Positions 43,945 to 53,480 of a stretch of 64,000 nt of DNA are shown here, in pieces. Source of the stretch: Labilibaculum sp041595635 (GTDB lineage: Bacteria; Bacteroidota; Bacteroidia; Bacteroidales; Marinifilaceae); contig NZ_JBFHJW010000002.1 of the NCBI RefSeq assembly GCF_041595635.1, positions 94,464 to 158,463 of the forward strand, in the 5' to 3' direction. The position numbers were made by a program, and so were the translations under genes. The notes under the pieces were generated by a model. The model worked only from the letters and a program-made list of their open reading frames with translations, ran no database searches and was not told the DNA's origin. Every line of letters starts with the position of its first letter. Position 1 is the stretch's first letter.

Positions 43945-46452
43945 CTATTCTTTTACTTCACCTTCTTCAGTTTCCTCTGAATCTTCTGAATTTATTTCAT
44001 CATCATCATTTGATGAATTTACTTTGGCTACAGCGGCAATGGAATCATTTTTCTTACTCAAATTAATTAGGCGAACCCCCTGAGTTGCACGACCCATTAC
44101 TCGTAAATCAGAGACAGCCATTCTAATGGTAATTCCCGATTCGTTGATAATCATTAAATCATCATTATCGGTTACACCTTTAATTGCTATTAAATCACCA
44201 GTTTTTTCTGTTACACTAATGGTTTTAACACCTTTTCCACCCCTATTTGTAATCCTATAATCATCTATATTGGAACGTTTTCCAAAACCGTTTTCGGAAA
44301 CTACAAGAACATCTTCTTCCCCATTCTCAACACAAATCATGCCAACTACTTCATCTTTCTCGTCTTTTAGAGTAATTCCACGAACACCTGATGCTGTTCT
44401 TCCCATTGGTCGAACCTGACTTTCTGCGAAGCGAATTGCTTTACCAGAACGTACAGCTATTAAAATTTCATTATTGCCATTCGTAAGTTTAGCTTCTAAT
44501 AACTGATCATCTTCACGAATAGTAATGGCATTTACACCATTAATTCTTGGTCGTGAATAAGCTTCTAAAGAAGTCTTTTTAACAACACCTTTTTTTGTAC
44601 AAAGCACAATGTTGTGATTATTAATATATTCTTCTTCTTTTAAATTAAGAACATTGATGTAGGCTTTTACCTTATCATCTGGTTCAATATTTAATAGGTT
44701 CTGAATTGCTCTACCCTTAGATTGTTTAGTTCCTTCAGGGATCTCATATACTTTTAACCAGAAACATTTTCCTTTTTCGGTGAAGAATAGCATTGTATTA
44801 TGCATTGTTGCCATAATCATATGCTCTAGGAAATCTTCCTCTCGGGTAATACTTCCTTTAGAACCTACTCCTCCTCTATTCTGAGTTTTGAATTCTACTA
44901 GTGGAGTTCGTTTTATGTATCCCATTCTCGAAATAGTAATCACCATTTCTTCATCGGCATAAAAATCTTCTGGATTAAATTCTTCAGAAGCATAAACAAT
45001 ATCGGTTCTTCTTTCATCACCATATTTAGCTTTTACCTCAAGAAGTTCTTCCTCAATGATTCCCATACGAATGGCTTTATCATTAAGAACGGAGTTCAAG
45101 TAATCAATTAACTTCATTAATTCCTCGTACTCAGCATGCAACTTATCTCTTTCAAGACCAGTAAGTTTCTGCAATCGCATATCCAAAATTGCTTTCGCTT
45201 GAAGTTCATCCAACTCAAAATTAGACATTAAACCTTGTTTTGCTTCATCGGGCGTTTTAGATCCTCGAATCAAAGCAATAACCTGATCGATATTATCAAG
45301 TGCAATAATCAAGCCTTGTAGAATATGGGCTTTGGCTTCTGCCTGCTTAAGTTCAAACTGAGTTCTACGGACAACCACATCATGTCTATGCTCAACAAAA
45401 TGCAAAATTAAATCTTTTAAATTCAGCATTTTAGGGCGTCCATTTACCAGGGCAATATTATTAACACTGAAAGAAGTTTGCATCTGTGTATATTTAAACA
45501 ACTTGTTTAAAACAACATTGGCAATTGCATCTCTTTTCAGATCAAAAACGATACGCATACCGTTACGATCCGATTCATCATTTACGTTGGAAATTCCTTC
45601 AATTTTTTTATCGTTAATTAAGTCTGCTGTTTTAATAATCAGCTCCGCCTTATTAACCATATAAGGAATTTCGGTTACGATAATTTTTTCACGACCATTA
45701 TCCGTTGTTTCAATATTTGTTTTAGAGCGAACAACAACTCGACCTCTTCCTGTTTCGAATGCATCTTTAACACCCTGATATCCATATATAATACCTCCAG
45801 TTGGAAAATCCGGAGCTTTTACAATACGAATCAAATCATCCATTGATATGTCGTTATCATCGATGTATGCAATAATAGCATCAATAACGTCAGTCAAGTT
45901 ATGTGGAGCCATATTGGTAGCCATTCCCACAGCAATTCCTGATGCCCCATTTACTAGAAGATTCGGAATACGTGTAGGAAGAACCGTTGGTTCCTTCAAG
46001 GATTCATCAAAATTGGGTGTCATATCTACGGTATCCTTTTCGAGATCGGATAAGGTTTCTTCCGCAATTTTGTTCATTCTAGCTTCGGTATAACGCATAG
46101 CAGCAGGACTATCACCATCAACTGAACCAAAATTTCCCTGACCATCGATAAGAGGGTAACGTAATGACCAATGTTGAGCCATACGAACCATTGTCATGTA
46201 TACCGAGCTATCACCATGAGGGTGATACTTACCTAGTACTTCACCAACAATTCTAGCAGACTTTTTATATGGTTTATTCGAAGTTGTACCCAACTCGCCC
46301 ATTCCAAATAGCACTCTTCTATGAACAGGTTTTAAACCATCTCTAACATCTGGCAAAGCTCTAGAAACAATAACCGACATTGAATAATCAATGTAAGCCG
46401 ATTTCATTTCCTCTTCTATATTAATACGAATAATTCTCTCTCCCGTAGTCAT
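43945..46452 (-). CDS. gyrA: DNA gyrase subunit A
   Basis: 835 residues. DNA-cleavage domain with KPVHRRVLFGM, KYHPHGDSSVY and catalytic Tyr121 in AAMRYTEARM. The C-terminal beta-pinwheel has the GyrA box (QNRGGVGSKG) and a long acidic tail (EDSEETEEGEVKE). It introduces negative supercoils with GyrB. At the position of E. coli Asp87 there is Met86 (codon at 46195-46197), next to Ser82; this is within the quinolone-determining region. Confidence 0.97.
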   Translation of the reverse strand: MTTGERIIRINIEEEMKSAYIDYSMSVIVSRALPDVRDGLKPVHRRVLFGMGELGTTSNKPYKKSARIVGEVLGKYHPHGDSSVYMTMVRMAQHWSLRYPLIDGQGNFGSVDGDSPAAMRYTEARMNKIAEETLSDLEKDTVDMTPNFDESLKEPTVLPTRIPNLLVNGASGIAVGMATNMAPHNLTDVIDAIIAYIDDNDISMDDLIRIVKAPDFPTGGIIYGYQGVKDAFETGRGRVVVRSKTNIETTDNGREKIIVTEIPYMVNKAELIIKTADLINDKKIEGISNVNDESDRNGMRIVFDLKRDAIANVVLNKLFKYTQMQTSFSVNNIALVNGRPKMLNLKDLILHFVEHRHDVVVRRTQFELKQAEAKAHILQGLIIALDNIDQVIALIRGSKTPDEAKQGLMSNFELDELQAKAILDMRLQKLTGLERDKLHAEYEELMKLIDYLNSVLNDKAIRMGIIEEELLEVKAKYGDERRTDIVYASEEFNPEDFYADEEMVITISRMGYIKRTPLVEFKTQNRGGVGSKGSITREEDFLEHMIMATMHNTMLFFTEKGKCFWLKVYEIPEGTKQSKGRAIQNLLNIEPDDKVKAYINVLNLKEEEYINNHNIVLCTKKGVVKKTSLEAYSRPRINGVNAITIREDDQLLEAKLTNGNNEILIAVRSGKAIRFAESQVRPMGRTASGVRGITLKDEKDEVVGMICVENGEEDVLVVSENGFGKRSNIDDYRITNRGGKGVKTISVTEKTGDLIAIKGVTDNDDLMIINESGITIRMAVSDLRVMGRATQGVRLINLSKKNDSIAAVAKVNSSNDDDEINSEDSEETEEGEVKE

Positions 46453-46490
46453 TATATTTATTTTAAAATTCTATACATTTCTCGGAAATA

Positions 46491-46498
46491 CAAAAGTA
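46491..46498 (-). promoter_or_regulatory. Putative gyrA -7 element
   Basis: On the minus strand TACTTTTG matches TAnnTTTG and stands 38 bases before the gyrA ATG. The -33 position has TTA rather than TTG at about 21 bases, so the match is partial. Confidence 0.5.
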
Positions 46499-46579
46499 AC
46501 AAAATATGTAGATTTTGTGTAAGAATGAATATGATATTTATGAACGAATTAAGATAAATATTTAGACCATCTTTGTTTA

Positions 46580-46611
46580 TTGCTTGATTATTAGTTTAAT
46601 TCCTATTTTTG
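46580..46611 (+). promoter_or_regulatory. Putative clpC promoter
   Basis: TTG at 46580-46582, 21 bases, then TATTTTTG at 46604-46611. Transcription from about 46618 leaves a 137-base leader before the chosen clpC start at 46755. It is back to back with the gyrA promoter. Confidence 0.5.
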
Positions 46612-46754
46612 ATGCAATTTATCGATAAAAATCATTGTTATTTTAGGCTTGTATCTAATAATTTTTCGTTATTTTAATGCTACAATTAAAAAATAGCGTA
46701 AGTAAGAAAAATCGCTATTTATCATATTTTGTAAAATTACTAAAGAACTACTAT

Positions 46755-49253
46755 ATGGATTCAAAATTTTCACCTCGTATAAAAGATGTTCTCTCCTATA
46801 GCAAAGAAGAAGCCGAAAGGCTTGGAAATAACGCAATTGGAACTGAACATTTGTTTTTAGGAATTCTTCGTGAGGGTGAAGGTATTGCAGTTGACATTCT
46901 AATTTCATTAGGAGTTGACCTTTACGATATTCGAAAAAACATAGAAAAAAATCTAAAATCGGAGACTATTTCTGAATTAGATCAAAATAACATCCCTTTG
47001 CAACGATCTGCAGAACGTGTGCTTAAATTAATTTATCTTGAAGCTAAAGCACTAAAGAATAAAACTATAGATACAAGCCACCTTCTTTTGGCAATATTAA
47101 AAGATGAAAAAAGCTTGGTTACTCAGGTTCTTGAAAATAATTCTATCGATTACAATAAGGTAAAGGAAAACCTCAAAACACTTTTCCCCAAGGCTCAAGC
47201 GGATTACACTCCTGAGGATCGTGAGGGGAAAGGTGGATTGGGTGGAGATTCAAAAAGACCAAGCCAAAGAGGAAAATCGGAAACACCCGTGCTAGATAAT
47301 TTTGGTGTTGACATTACAAAATCAGCGGAAGAAGGTACTCTGGATCCTATCGTTGGCCGGGAAAATGAAATTGAACGTCTTGCTCAAATTTTAAGTCGTC
47401 GAAAAAAGAACAATCCAATATTAATTGGAGAGCCTGGTGTAGGTAAATCAGCCATAGCCGAAGGCCTTGCATTAAGAATTGTACAAAAAAAGGTTTCTCG
47501 TGTTCTTTTTGGAAAACGAGTTGTTTCTCTCGATTTGGCTTCCATTGTAGCAGGAACTAAATATCGTGGTCAGTTTGAAGAAAGAATGAAAGCTATATTG
47601 AATGAGCTCTCAAAAACCAATGACATCATTTTATTTATCGATGAAATTCACACTATTGTTGGTGCTGGTGGTGCAACCGGTTCGCTTGATGCTGCAAATA
47701 TGCTTAAACCTGCTTTAGCTCGAGGTGAAATCCAATGTATTGGGGCAACGACTTTAGATGAGTATCGCCAGAACATTGAAAAAGATGGTGCTTTAGAAAG
47801 ACGTTTTCAAAAGGTAATGGTGGAACCAACTTCTTCTGAAGAAACAGTTGAAATTCTAAACAACATAAAAGATCGCTACGAAGATCACCACAATGTATAC
47901 TACACAAAAGAAGCCATCGAGGCGTGCGTTAAATTAACATCCAGATACATTAGTGACCGACACCTTCCAGACAAAGCAATTGATGCTTTGGATGAAGCAG
48001 GATCCCGTGTTCACATTTCAAATATTAATGTTCCTGTTATCATTGAGGAACTTGAGAAAAAAATCGAAGAAACCCGTCAAAGTAAAATAAAAGCGGTGAA
48101 GGCTCAAAAATTTGAGTTGGCAGCTAGTTTTAGAGACAAAGAAAAGAATCTTTCGGAGGAATTGGAACGCGAAAAAGACAAGTGGGAACAAGAGCTAAGT
48201 CTTAAAAAGGAAAAAGTATCAGAAGATGATATTGCTGAAGTTGTTGCCATGATGACAGGAGTTCCTGTAAAAAGAATTGCTCAAGCCGAAGGATCCAGAC
48301 TTATACAAATGGGTAAAGAACTACAGGGCAAAGTAATTGGACAGGATGATGCCATTGGTAAAATAGTAAAAGCTATTCAAAGGAACCGAGCGGGCTTAAA
48401 AGATCCGAACAAACCAATTGGAACATTTATATTTTTAGGACCTACTGGTGTCGGTAAAACACAATTAGCAAAGGTATTATCCAACTACTTATTTGATAGT
48501 AACGATGCTTTGATTAGAATCGACATGAGCGAATACATGGAAAAATTTGCTGTCTCAAGGCTTGTTGGAGCTCCTCCGGGCTATGTTGGGTATGAAGAAG
48601 GTGGACAGCTAACTGAAAAAGTTAGACGTAAACCATACTCCGTTGTGCTTCTCGATGAAATTGAAAAAGCACATCCTGACGTTTTTAACATATTACTTCA
48701 GGTTCTTGATGATGGTCAATTAACCGATAGTTTAGGGCGAAAAGTTGATTTTAAGAACAGTATCATTATTATGACTTCGAATATTGGAAGTCGGGAATTA
48801 AAAGATTTTGGCAAAGGAATTGGTTTTCAAACTGGAGGAACAGAATCGAATGACTACACCAACAGTATCATCCAAAAAGCTCTTAAAAAAGCATTTGCCC
48901 CTGAATTTTTGAATAGAATTGATGATCTTGTCATGTTTAATTCATTGACTCAAAAAGACATTCATAAAATTATTGATATTGAACTAGATGGTTTATATAA
49001 GAGAGTAAGTGACCTTGGATATGGTATTAAAATATCAGCTGCAGCCAAAGACTTTATTTCGGAAAAAGGATATGATGTTCAGTTTGGCGCTCGACCATTA
49101 AAACGTGCCATTCAAAAATATTTGGAAGATGAAATGGCTGAAGTAATTATTAAAGCTACTATTTCTGAGGGAGATACAATATCTGTTGGCTTTGATAAAG
49201 CAAAGCAAAAAATTACCACTAAAATTCTAAAACAACACAAAGAAGTTGAATAA
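46755..49253 (+). CDS. clpC: ClpC-type ATP-dependent protease ATPase
   Basis: 832 residues from the ATG at 46755. Upstream in-frame ATGs exist from 46677, but homologues begin FSPRIKDVLSYSKEEA, so I reject the longer form. Two Clp_N repeats (1-150), AAA+ domain 1 with GEPGVGKSAIAEGLA, an UVR/middle coiled domain (KAVKAQKFELAASFRDKEK), AAA+ domain 2 with GPTGVGKTQLAKVL, and the D2-small domain (FNILLQVLDDGQLTDSLG, RPLKRAIQKYLEDE). It unfolds substrates for ClpP. A strong terminator follows. Confidence 0.95.
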   Translation: MDSKFSPRIKDVLSYSKEEAERLGNNAIGTEHLFLGILREGEGIAVDILISLGVDLYDIRKNIEKNLKSETISELDQNNIPLQRSAERVLKLIYLEAKALKNKTIDTSHLLLAILKDEKSLVTQVLENNSIDYNKVKENLKTLFPKAQADYTPEDREGKGGLGGDSKRPSQRGKSETPVLDNFGVDITKSAEEGTLDPIVGRENEIERLAQILSRRKKNNPILIGEPGVGKSAIAEGLALRIVQKKVSRVLFGKRVVSLDLASIVAGTKYRGQFEERMKAILNELSKTNDIILFIDEIHTIVGAGGATGSLDAANMLKPALARGEIQCIGATTLDEYRQNIEKDGALERRFQKVMVEPTSSEETVEILNNIKDRYEDHHNVYYTKEAIEACVKLTSRYISDRHLPDKAIDALDEAGSRVHISNINVPVIIEELEKKIEETRQSKIKAVKAQKFELAASFRDKEKNLSEELEREKDKWEQELSLKKEKVSEDDIAEVVAMMTGVPVKRIAQAEGSRLIQMGKELQGKVIGQDDAIGKIVKAIQRNRAGLKDPNKPIGTFIFLGPTGVGKTQLAKVLSNYLFDSNDALIRIDMSEYMEKFAVSRLVGAPPGYVGYEEGGQLTEKVRRKPYSVVLLDEIEKAHPDVFNILLQVLDDGQLTDSLGRKVDFKNSIIIMTSNIGSRELKDFGKGIGFQTGGTESNDYTNSIIQKALKKAFAPEFLNRIDDLVMFNSLTQKDIHKIIDIELDGLYKRVSDLGYGIKISAAAKDFISEKGYDVQFGARPLKRAIQKYLEDEMAEVIIKATISEGDTISVGFDKAKQKITTKILKQHKEVE

Positions 49254-49255
49254 AT

Positions 49256-49279
49256 AAAAGCCGGAGTTATCCGGCTTTT
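49256..49279 (+). terminator. Terminator after clpC
   Basis: AAAAGCCGGA (49256-49265) and TCCGGCTTTT (49270-49279) around a GTTA loop, starting just after the stop codon. Confidence 0.85.
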
Positions 49280-49356
49280 GAATTCTTGAATGTTTTTATC
49301 TAGATTAATTCAAAACAATTATTATCTTTGATAGAAACAACAATAAAAAATATTTT

Positions 49357-49872
49357 ATGAATAAAAATAATAAGAAAGTCGCCTTTGCTGGCAATCCTAT
49401 GACACTTTTAGGAACAGAAGTTAAAGTAGGAAGTACTGCTACTAATTTCACCGCCTTAAATCAAGGATTAGAACCAGTAAAATTATCTGATTTTGATGGA
49501 AAAGTAAAAATTTTATCTATTTTCCCATCTATTGATACTAGTGTATGTTCGGCACAAACTCATCGATTTAATAAGGAAGCATCATCTTTGGATTCTAACA
49601 TTCAAATCATTACTCTTTCAAATGATCTTCCTTTTGCTTTGGGTCGTTTTTGCGGAGCTGAGGGCATTACAAATCTAATTACTCTATCCGATCATAAAGA
49701 GTTAGACTTCGGTTTAAAATATGGCTTTGCTGTTGAGGAATTGCGACTGCTAGCTCGTGGTATTGTTGTTATTGATAAAGAGAACAAAGTACAGTATGTG
49801 GAATATGTAGCTGAAATGACTGAAGAACCTAATTATGAGGCTGCTTTAAAAGTTGCTAAAGGTTTGGTTTAA
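49357..49872 (+). CDS. tpx: Thiol peroxidase Tpx
   Basis: 171 residues. KVGSTATNFTALN, SIFPSIDTSVCSAQTHRFN with the peroxidatic Cys, and DLPFALGRFCGAEGI with the resolving Cys give a 2-Cys atypical Tpx. It reduces lipid and hydrogen peroxides in the periplasm or cytoplasm; no signal peptide is seen, so it is cytoplasmic here. A TATCTTTG -7 box lies at 49323-49330. Confidence 0.95.
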   Translation: MNKNNKKVAFAGNPMTLLGTEVKVGSTATNFTALNQGLEPVKLSDFDGKVKILSIFPSIDTSVCSAQTHRFNKEASSLDSNIQIITLSNDLPFALGRFCGAEGITNLITLSDHKELDFGLKYGFAVEELRLLARGIVVIDKENKVQYVEYVAEMTEEPNYEAALKVAKGLV

Positions 49873-49890
49873 ATATTTGAGAATAAACGT

Positions 49891-49919
49891 AAAAAGCTCC
49901 TTCGTGGAGCTTTTTTTTT
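49891..49919 (+). terminator. Terminator after tpx
   Basis: AAAAAGCTCC (49891-49900) and GGAGCTTTTT (49906-49915), a TTCGT loop, then a run of T to 49919. Confidence 0.9.
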
Positions 49920-49931
49920 AACCCGTAGAAT

Positions 49932-50522
49932 ATGTATTTATTTTTCGATACCGAAACCACAGGATTACCTAAACGATGGAGTGCTCCTCTTACGGATTTA
50001 GATAACTGGCCACGGCTGGTACAATTAGCATGGATTTTATATGACAGTCGTGATCATGAAATAAAAAGAGCCAACCGAATCGTTATTCCGGAAGGCTTTA
50101 TCATCCCTACTGAAGCCTCCAATGTTCATGGTATATCAACACAAAAAGCTATAAACGAAGGTATTAATTTATCGGAAGCTTTAAGTGAGTTTTCAAAAGT
50201 ACTAAATAAAGCCGATTTTCTTATTGCTCACAACATCAGCTTTGACGAAGCAATTATTGGAGCAGAATTCCTTCGCAAAGAAATAAATACCAAGCTTGTA
50301 GAAATCCCTAAGATTTGCACCATGAAAACCACTACGAACGTGTGCAAAATTCCTGGCAGAAGTGGTTACAAATGGCCCAACTTAACCGAATTACACCATT
50401 TTTTATTTAATAAAGACTTCGATGGTGCTCATGATGCATTGGCCGATGTAAAAGCTTGTGCTGATTGCTTTTTCGAATTAAAAAAATCGGGTTTGTATCA
50501 GATTCAAGGAAGTTTATTCTAA
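49932..50522 (+). CDS. DEDDh 3'-5' exonuclease (DnaQ-like)
   Basis: 196 residues. Exo I FFDTETTGLP, Exo II ISHNISF-like AHNISFDEAIIG, and Exo III GAHDALADVKACADC give the four acidic residues plus His of the DEDDh class. It is a small stand-alone relative of the Pol III epsilon subunit; there is no polymerase-binding tail, so a repair or RNA-processing role is more likely than replicative proofreading. It begins 12 bases after the tpx terminator. Confidence 0.88.
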   Translation: MYLFFDTETTGLPKRWSAPLTDLDNWPRLVQLAWILYDSRDHEIKRANRIVIPEGFIIPTEASNVHGISTQKAINEGINLSEALSEFSKVLNKADFLIAHNISFDEAIIGAEFLRKEINTKLVEIPKICTMKTTTNVCKIPGRSGYKWPNLTELHHFLFNKDFDGAHDALADVKACADCFFELKKSGLYQIQGSLF

Positions 50523-50528
50523 AAATAG

Positions 50529-50556
50529 GAAAGGCAGATCTTTCGATCTGCCTTTC
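50529..50556. terminator. Bidirectional terminator between exonuclease and rimO
   Basis: GAAAGGCAGATC (50529-50540) and GATCTGCCTTTC (50545-50556) with a TTTC loop, a perfect 12-bp stem between two convergent genes whose stops lie within 7 bases of it. Confidence 0.85.
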
Positions 50557-50559
50557 TTG

Positions 50560-51858
50560 CTATATCAATTCTGCGAATAAATCGTAATCCTCACAATCAT
50601 TAATCTTCACCTGATAAAATTGACCAATTTTTAGAGCTGTACCGTTATTTGGAATCAGCACTTCAGGATCCACTTCATAAGAATCAAATTCTGTTCTTCC
50701 GTAATAAAAGTCTTCATCTTTTCTATCAATGATTACTTTCAGCTCTTCCCCTACTTTTTTTTCATTCACTTGTCGTGAAATTTCTTGCTGCAGAGCCATA
50801 ATTGCATCCTTTCTATCTTCCTTAACTTCTTGAGGGATATTATCCTCATAATTGTTCGCAGCAAAGGTATCTTCCTCGTTAGAATATGGAAAGACGCCTA
50901 AACGTTCAAATTTCATTTCCGAAACAAATGCTTTTAAATCCTCTATATCCTCTTCTGTTTCTCCAGGATGACCAACTAACATTGTAGTTCTTAAAGTAAT
51001 ACCAGGCACCTCTTCCCTGATTCTGTTGATTAATTCTACAGTTTTATGGCGATCGATTCCTCGTCTCATTAGAGATAAAATATTATCGCTAGAATGCTGA
51101 AGAGCAATATCTAAATAACGACACACTTTCGGATTCTCACGCATCACTTTCAATATTCCATAGGGGAATTGTGTTGGATAGGCATAGTGTAATTTAATCC
51201 ACACTAAACCTTCAATTTCTGAAAGCTTCTCGACCAATTCTGCTAATTTTAGTTCCTGATACAAATCATAGCCGTAGTATGATAAATCTTGAGCAATTAC
51301 CAACAATTCTTTCACTCCACCTTTAACCAAACCTCTTGCTTCCTCTAAAATATCTTCCATGGGCCTGGAAACATGCTTTCCAGTAATAATAGGAATAGCA
51401 CAATAGGAACAGGAACGATTACAACCTTCCGAAATTTTAAGATAGGCAAAATGCTTAGGTGTAGTTACCATTCTAAAATTCTTAAAATCAGGCTTATAAT
51501 CCTTATTCAATTCTTTAACAATTGCTGGCCATTCAAATTTTCCAAAAAAATGATCCACTTCAGGAATCTCTTTCACCAAATCATCACGATAACGCTCTGA
51601 CAGACATCCCATAACGAAAAGTTTATCGATATCACCAGCTTTTTTAGCATCAGCATATTGAAGAATCATATCAATAGATTCCTCCTTAGCGTCACCAATA
51701 AAACCACAGGTATTAATAATAATTGTTCTCGCATCACTATCCTCTTCGTCACAGCTAACCTGAAACTGATTGGCATCGAGTTGTTTCATTAGTAATTCAG
51801 TATCAACCAAATTTTTAGAACAACCTAAGCTAATAATATTTATTTTCGTCTGATTCAT
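50560..51858 (-). CDS. rimO: Ribosomal protein S12 methylthiotransferase RimO
   Basis: 432 residues. The start INIISLGCSKNLVDTELLM is the RimO signature, with Cys also in NTCGFIGDAKEES and GCLSERY, and radical SAM motif EGCNRSCSYCAIP. A TRAM domain ends the protein. It methylthiolates Asp of S12. It is the third methylthiotransferase in this window, and is separated from ftsY by a terminator. Confidence 0.96.
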   Translation of the reverse strand: MNQTKINIISLGCSKNLVDTELLMKQLDANQFQVSCDEEDSDARTIIINTCGFIGDAKEESIDMILQYADAKKAGDIDKLFVMGCLSERYRDDLVKEIPEVDHFFGKFEWPAIVKELNKDYKPDFKNFRMVTTPKHFAYLKISEGCNRSCSYCAIPIITGKHVSRPMEDILEEARGLVKGGVKELLVIAQDLSYYGYDLYQELKLAELVEKLSEIEGLVWIKLHYAYPTQFPYGILKVMRENPKVCRYLDIALQHSSDNILSLMRRGIDRHKTVELINRIREEVPGITLRTTMLVGHPGETEEDIEDLKAFVSEMKFERLGVFPYSNEEDTFAANNYEDNIPQEVKEDRKDAIMALQQEISRQVNEKKVGEELKVIIDRKDEDFYYGRTEFDSYEVDPEVLIPNNGTALKIGQFYQVKINDCEDYDLFAELI

Positions 51859-51952
51859 ATTTGTAGATTTCCTTTTATCGCTATTACAGCCACAAAATTA
51901 AGAGAAAAAACTCTTTTTCCCATTTGGATTCAAAATAATAAGTTCTATAATG

Positions 51953-51979
51953 AAAAAAGACCGCCTTTTATAGGCAGTC
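51953..51979 (-). terminator. Terminator after ftsY
   Basis: On the minus strand GACTGCC (51973-51979) and GGCGGTC (51959-51965) pair with one G-U, a 7-base loop, then TTTTTTC. It lies between ftsY and rimO. Confidence 0.75.
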
Positions 51980-52005
51980 ATTCTAATATCACTGAATGAT
52001 TCTTT

Positions 52006-52956
52006 TTAATTGAATAAAGAATCAACAAATTCGTTTCGGCTAAAAACTTGCAAATCTTCCATTCCCTCGCCAATACCAATGTATTTTACAGGCACTTTAA
52101 ATTGATCTGAAACCCCTATAACCACGCCTCCTTTTGCAGTTCCATCAAGTTTGGTAATTGCAAGTGCGTTTACTTCCGTTGCTAAGGTGAATTGTTTTGC
52201 TTGCTCGAAGGCATTCTGCCCAGTTGAGCCATCTAGCACCAACAATATTTCATGAGGCGCACCTGGAATAACACGATCCATAACACGCTTAATCTTACTC
52301 AATTCATTCATCAAGTTGATTTTATTATGCAAGCGACCCGCAGTATCAATAATTACCACATCAGAACCATTAGCTTTTGCTTGAGTAAGCGTTTCGAAGG
52401 CTACTGAAGCAGGATCGGCTCCCATGCCTTGATTCACAACAGGAACTCCAACTCTTTCGGACCAAATTATTAATTGATCAACTGCTGCAGCTCGAAATGT
52501 ATCGGCGGCTCCTAAAGTCACTTTTTTTCCGGCTTTTTTGAATTGATAAGCTAATTTTCCAATAGTTGTTGTTTTACCAACACCATTAACTCCTACAACC
52601 ATAATTACATAAGGATGTTCAGATTTTGGCAGATCAAAGCCAATATGTTCACCTTTACTATTTTCTTTCAGGAGACCAGCAATCTCTTCTTTCAAAATGC
52701 GATTCAATTCCGATGTGCCTAGAAACTTATCTTGCGCCACACGTTTTTCGATTCGCTCAATAATTTTTAAAGTTGTATCTACTCCAACATCAGAAGAAAT
52801 AAGGACTTCTTCTAATTCGTCAAGTACATCATCGTCAACGGTAGTTTTACCAACAACAACTCTCGTCAACTTCTTAAAAACACTGTCCTTTGTTTTCGCA
52901 AGTCCTTTGTTAAGATTTTCTTTTTTTGACCTTGAAAAACTATCAAATAATCCCAT
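52006..52956 (-). CDS. ftsY: Signal recognition particle receptor FtsY
   Basis: 316 residues, without the long acidic A-domain of E. coli FtsY. NG domain: VGVNGVGKTTTIGKLA (G1), DTFRAAAVDQL (G3-type), DTAGRLHNKINLMNEL, TKLDGTAKGG (G4). It docks SRP at the membrane for co-translational targeting. It has its own promoter (see 52979) and follows the ribosomal operon. Confidence 0.96.
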   Translation of the reverse strand: MGLFDSFSRSKKENLNKGLAKTKDSVFKKLTRVVVGKTTVDDDVLDELEEVLISSDVGVDTTLKIIERIEKRVAQDKFLGTSELNRILKEEIAGLLKENSKGEHIGFDLPKSEHPYVIMVVGVNGVGKTTTIGKLAYQFKKAGKKVTLGAADTFRAAAVDQLIIWSERVGVPVVNQGMGADPASVAFETLTQAKANGSDVVIIDTAGRLHNKINLMNELSKIKRVMDRVIPGAPHEILLVLDGSTGQNAFEQAKQFTLATEVNALAITKLDGTAKGGVVIGVSDQFKVPVKYIGIGEGMEDLQVFSRNEFVDSLFN

Positions 52957-52978
52957 TTTCTATAATAATTTTAGACTG

Positions 52979-53009
52979 CTAAAGTACAAAAAAATGAACT
53001 CACAAGCAA
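52979..53009 (-). promoter_or_regulatory. Putative ftsY promoter
   Basis: Minus strand: TTG (53007-53009), 20 bases, TACTTTAG (52979-52986), a -7 match with one mismatch (A for T in the TTTG). It lies 22 bases before the ftsY ATG and after the terminator of the L28/L33 unit. Confidence 0.5.
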
Positions 53010-53059
53010 TTAACAATAAATGAATTATAGCTAAAGAATAAAAGTAATACCATAGTACT

Positions 53060-53096
53060 ACAAAAAAAAGCCTCCTAATAAAAATCAGGAGGCTTT
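53060..53096 (-). terminator. Terminator after the DUF4295 gene
   Basis: Minus strand: AAAGCCTCCT (53087-53096) and AGGAGGCTTT (53067-53076) with a 10-base loop, then a run of eight T. It ends the rpmB-rpmG-DUF4295 transcript before ftsY. Confidence 0.85.
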
Positions 53097-53120
53097 AAAT
53101 ATACTAATATATGAAGATCT

Positions 53121-53276
53121 TTACTTTTGAGCAAAGAAATCCTTTACGTTCTCGTTTGGTACAATTTCCTCTTTAAAAGAATACGCACCTGTCTTAGGCG
53201 ATTTCACCATTTTGATCACTTTAGCGTAACCACGGCCTTCACCTTTTTGTAGGGATGCTACTACTTTCTTAGCCAT
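53121..53276 (-). CDS. DUF4295 small basic protein
   Basis: Only 51 residues, found by translating the gap between rpmG and ftsY: it begins MAKKVVASLQKGEGRGYAK and ends VKDFFAQK. It is Lys-rich and follows rpmG by 7 bases. DUF4295 proteins occur at this place in many Bacteroidota and are suspected to be linked to the ribosome; the role is not established. The TAA stop is at 53121-53123. Confidence 0.9.
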   Translation of the reverse strand: MAKKVVASLQKGEGRGYAKVIKMVKSPKTGAYSFKEEIVPNENVKDFFAQK

Positions 53277-53283
53277 ATCTCAA

Positions 53284-53466
53284 TTATTTAATTTCTCTGT
53301 GAACAGTTACTTTTTTCAAAATAGAATTGTACTTTTTCAACTCCATACGATCTGGAGTATTTTTCTTATTCTTAGTAGTGATGTATCTTGAAGTTCCAGG
53401 CATACCACTTTCCTTATGCTCGGTGCACTCAAGAATTACTTGCACTCTATTACCTTTTTTAGCCAT
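53284..53466 (-). CDS. rpmG: 50S ribosomal protein L33
   Basis: 60 residues. VQVILECTEHKESGMPGTSRYITTKNKKNTPDRMELKKY in outline matches L33. The form here lacks the second CxxC pair (a single Cys at ECTE), so it does not hold zinc. It starts 14 bases after rpmB. Confidence 0.96.
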   Translation of the reverse strand: MAKKGNRVQVILECTEHKESGMPGTSRYITTKNKKNTPDRMELKKYNSILKKVTVHREIK

Positions 53467-53480
53467 TTTATATGCCTTTT

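Noticed and set aside
46677..46754. 26 extra residues at the start of ClpC
   Set aside because: Homologues begin at FSPRIKDVLSYS; the upstream part lacks similarity and leaves no room for the leader.
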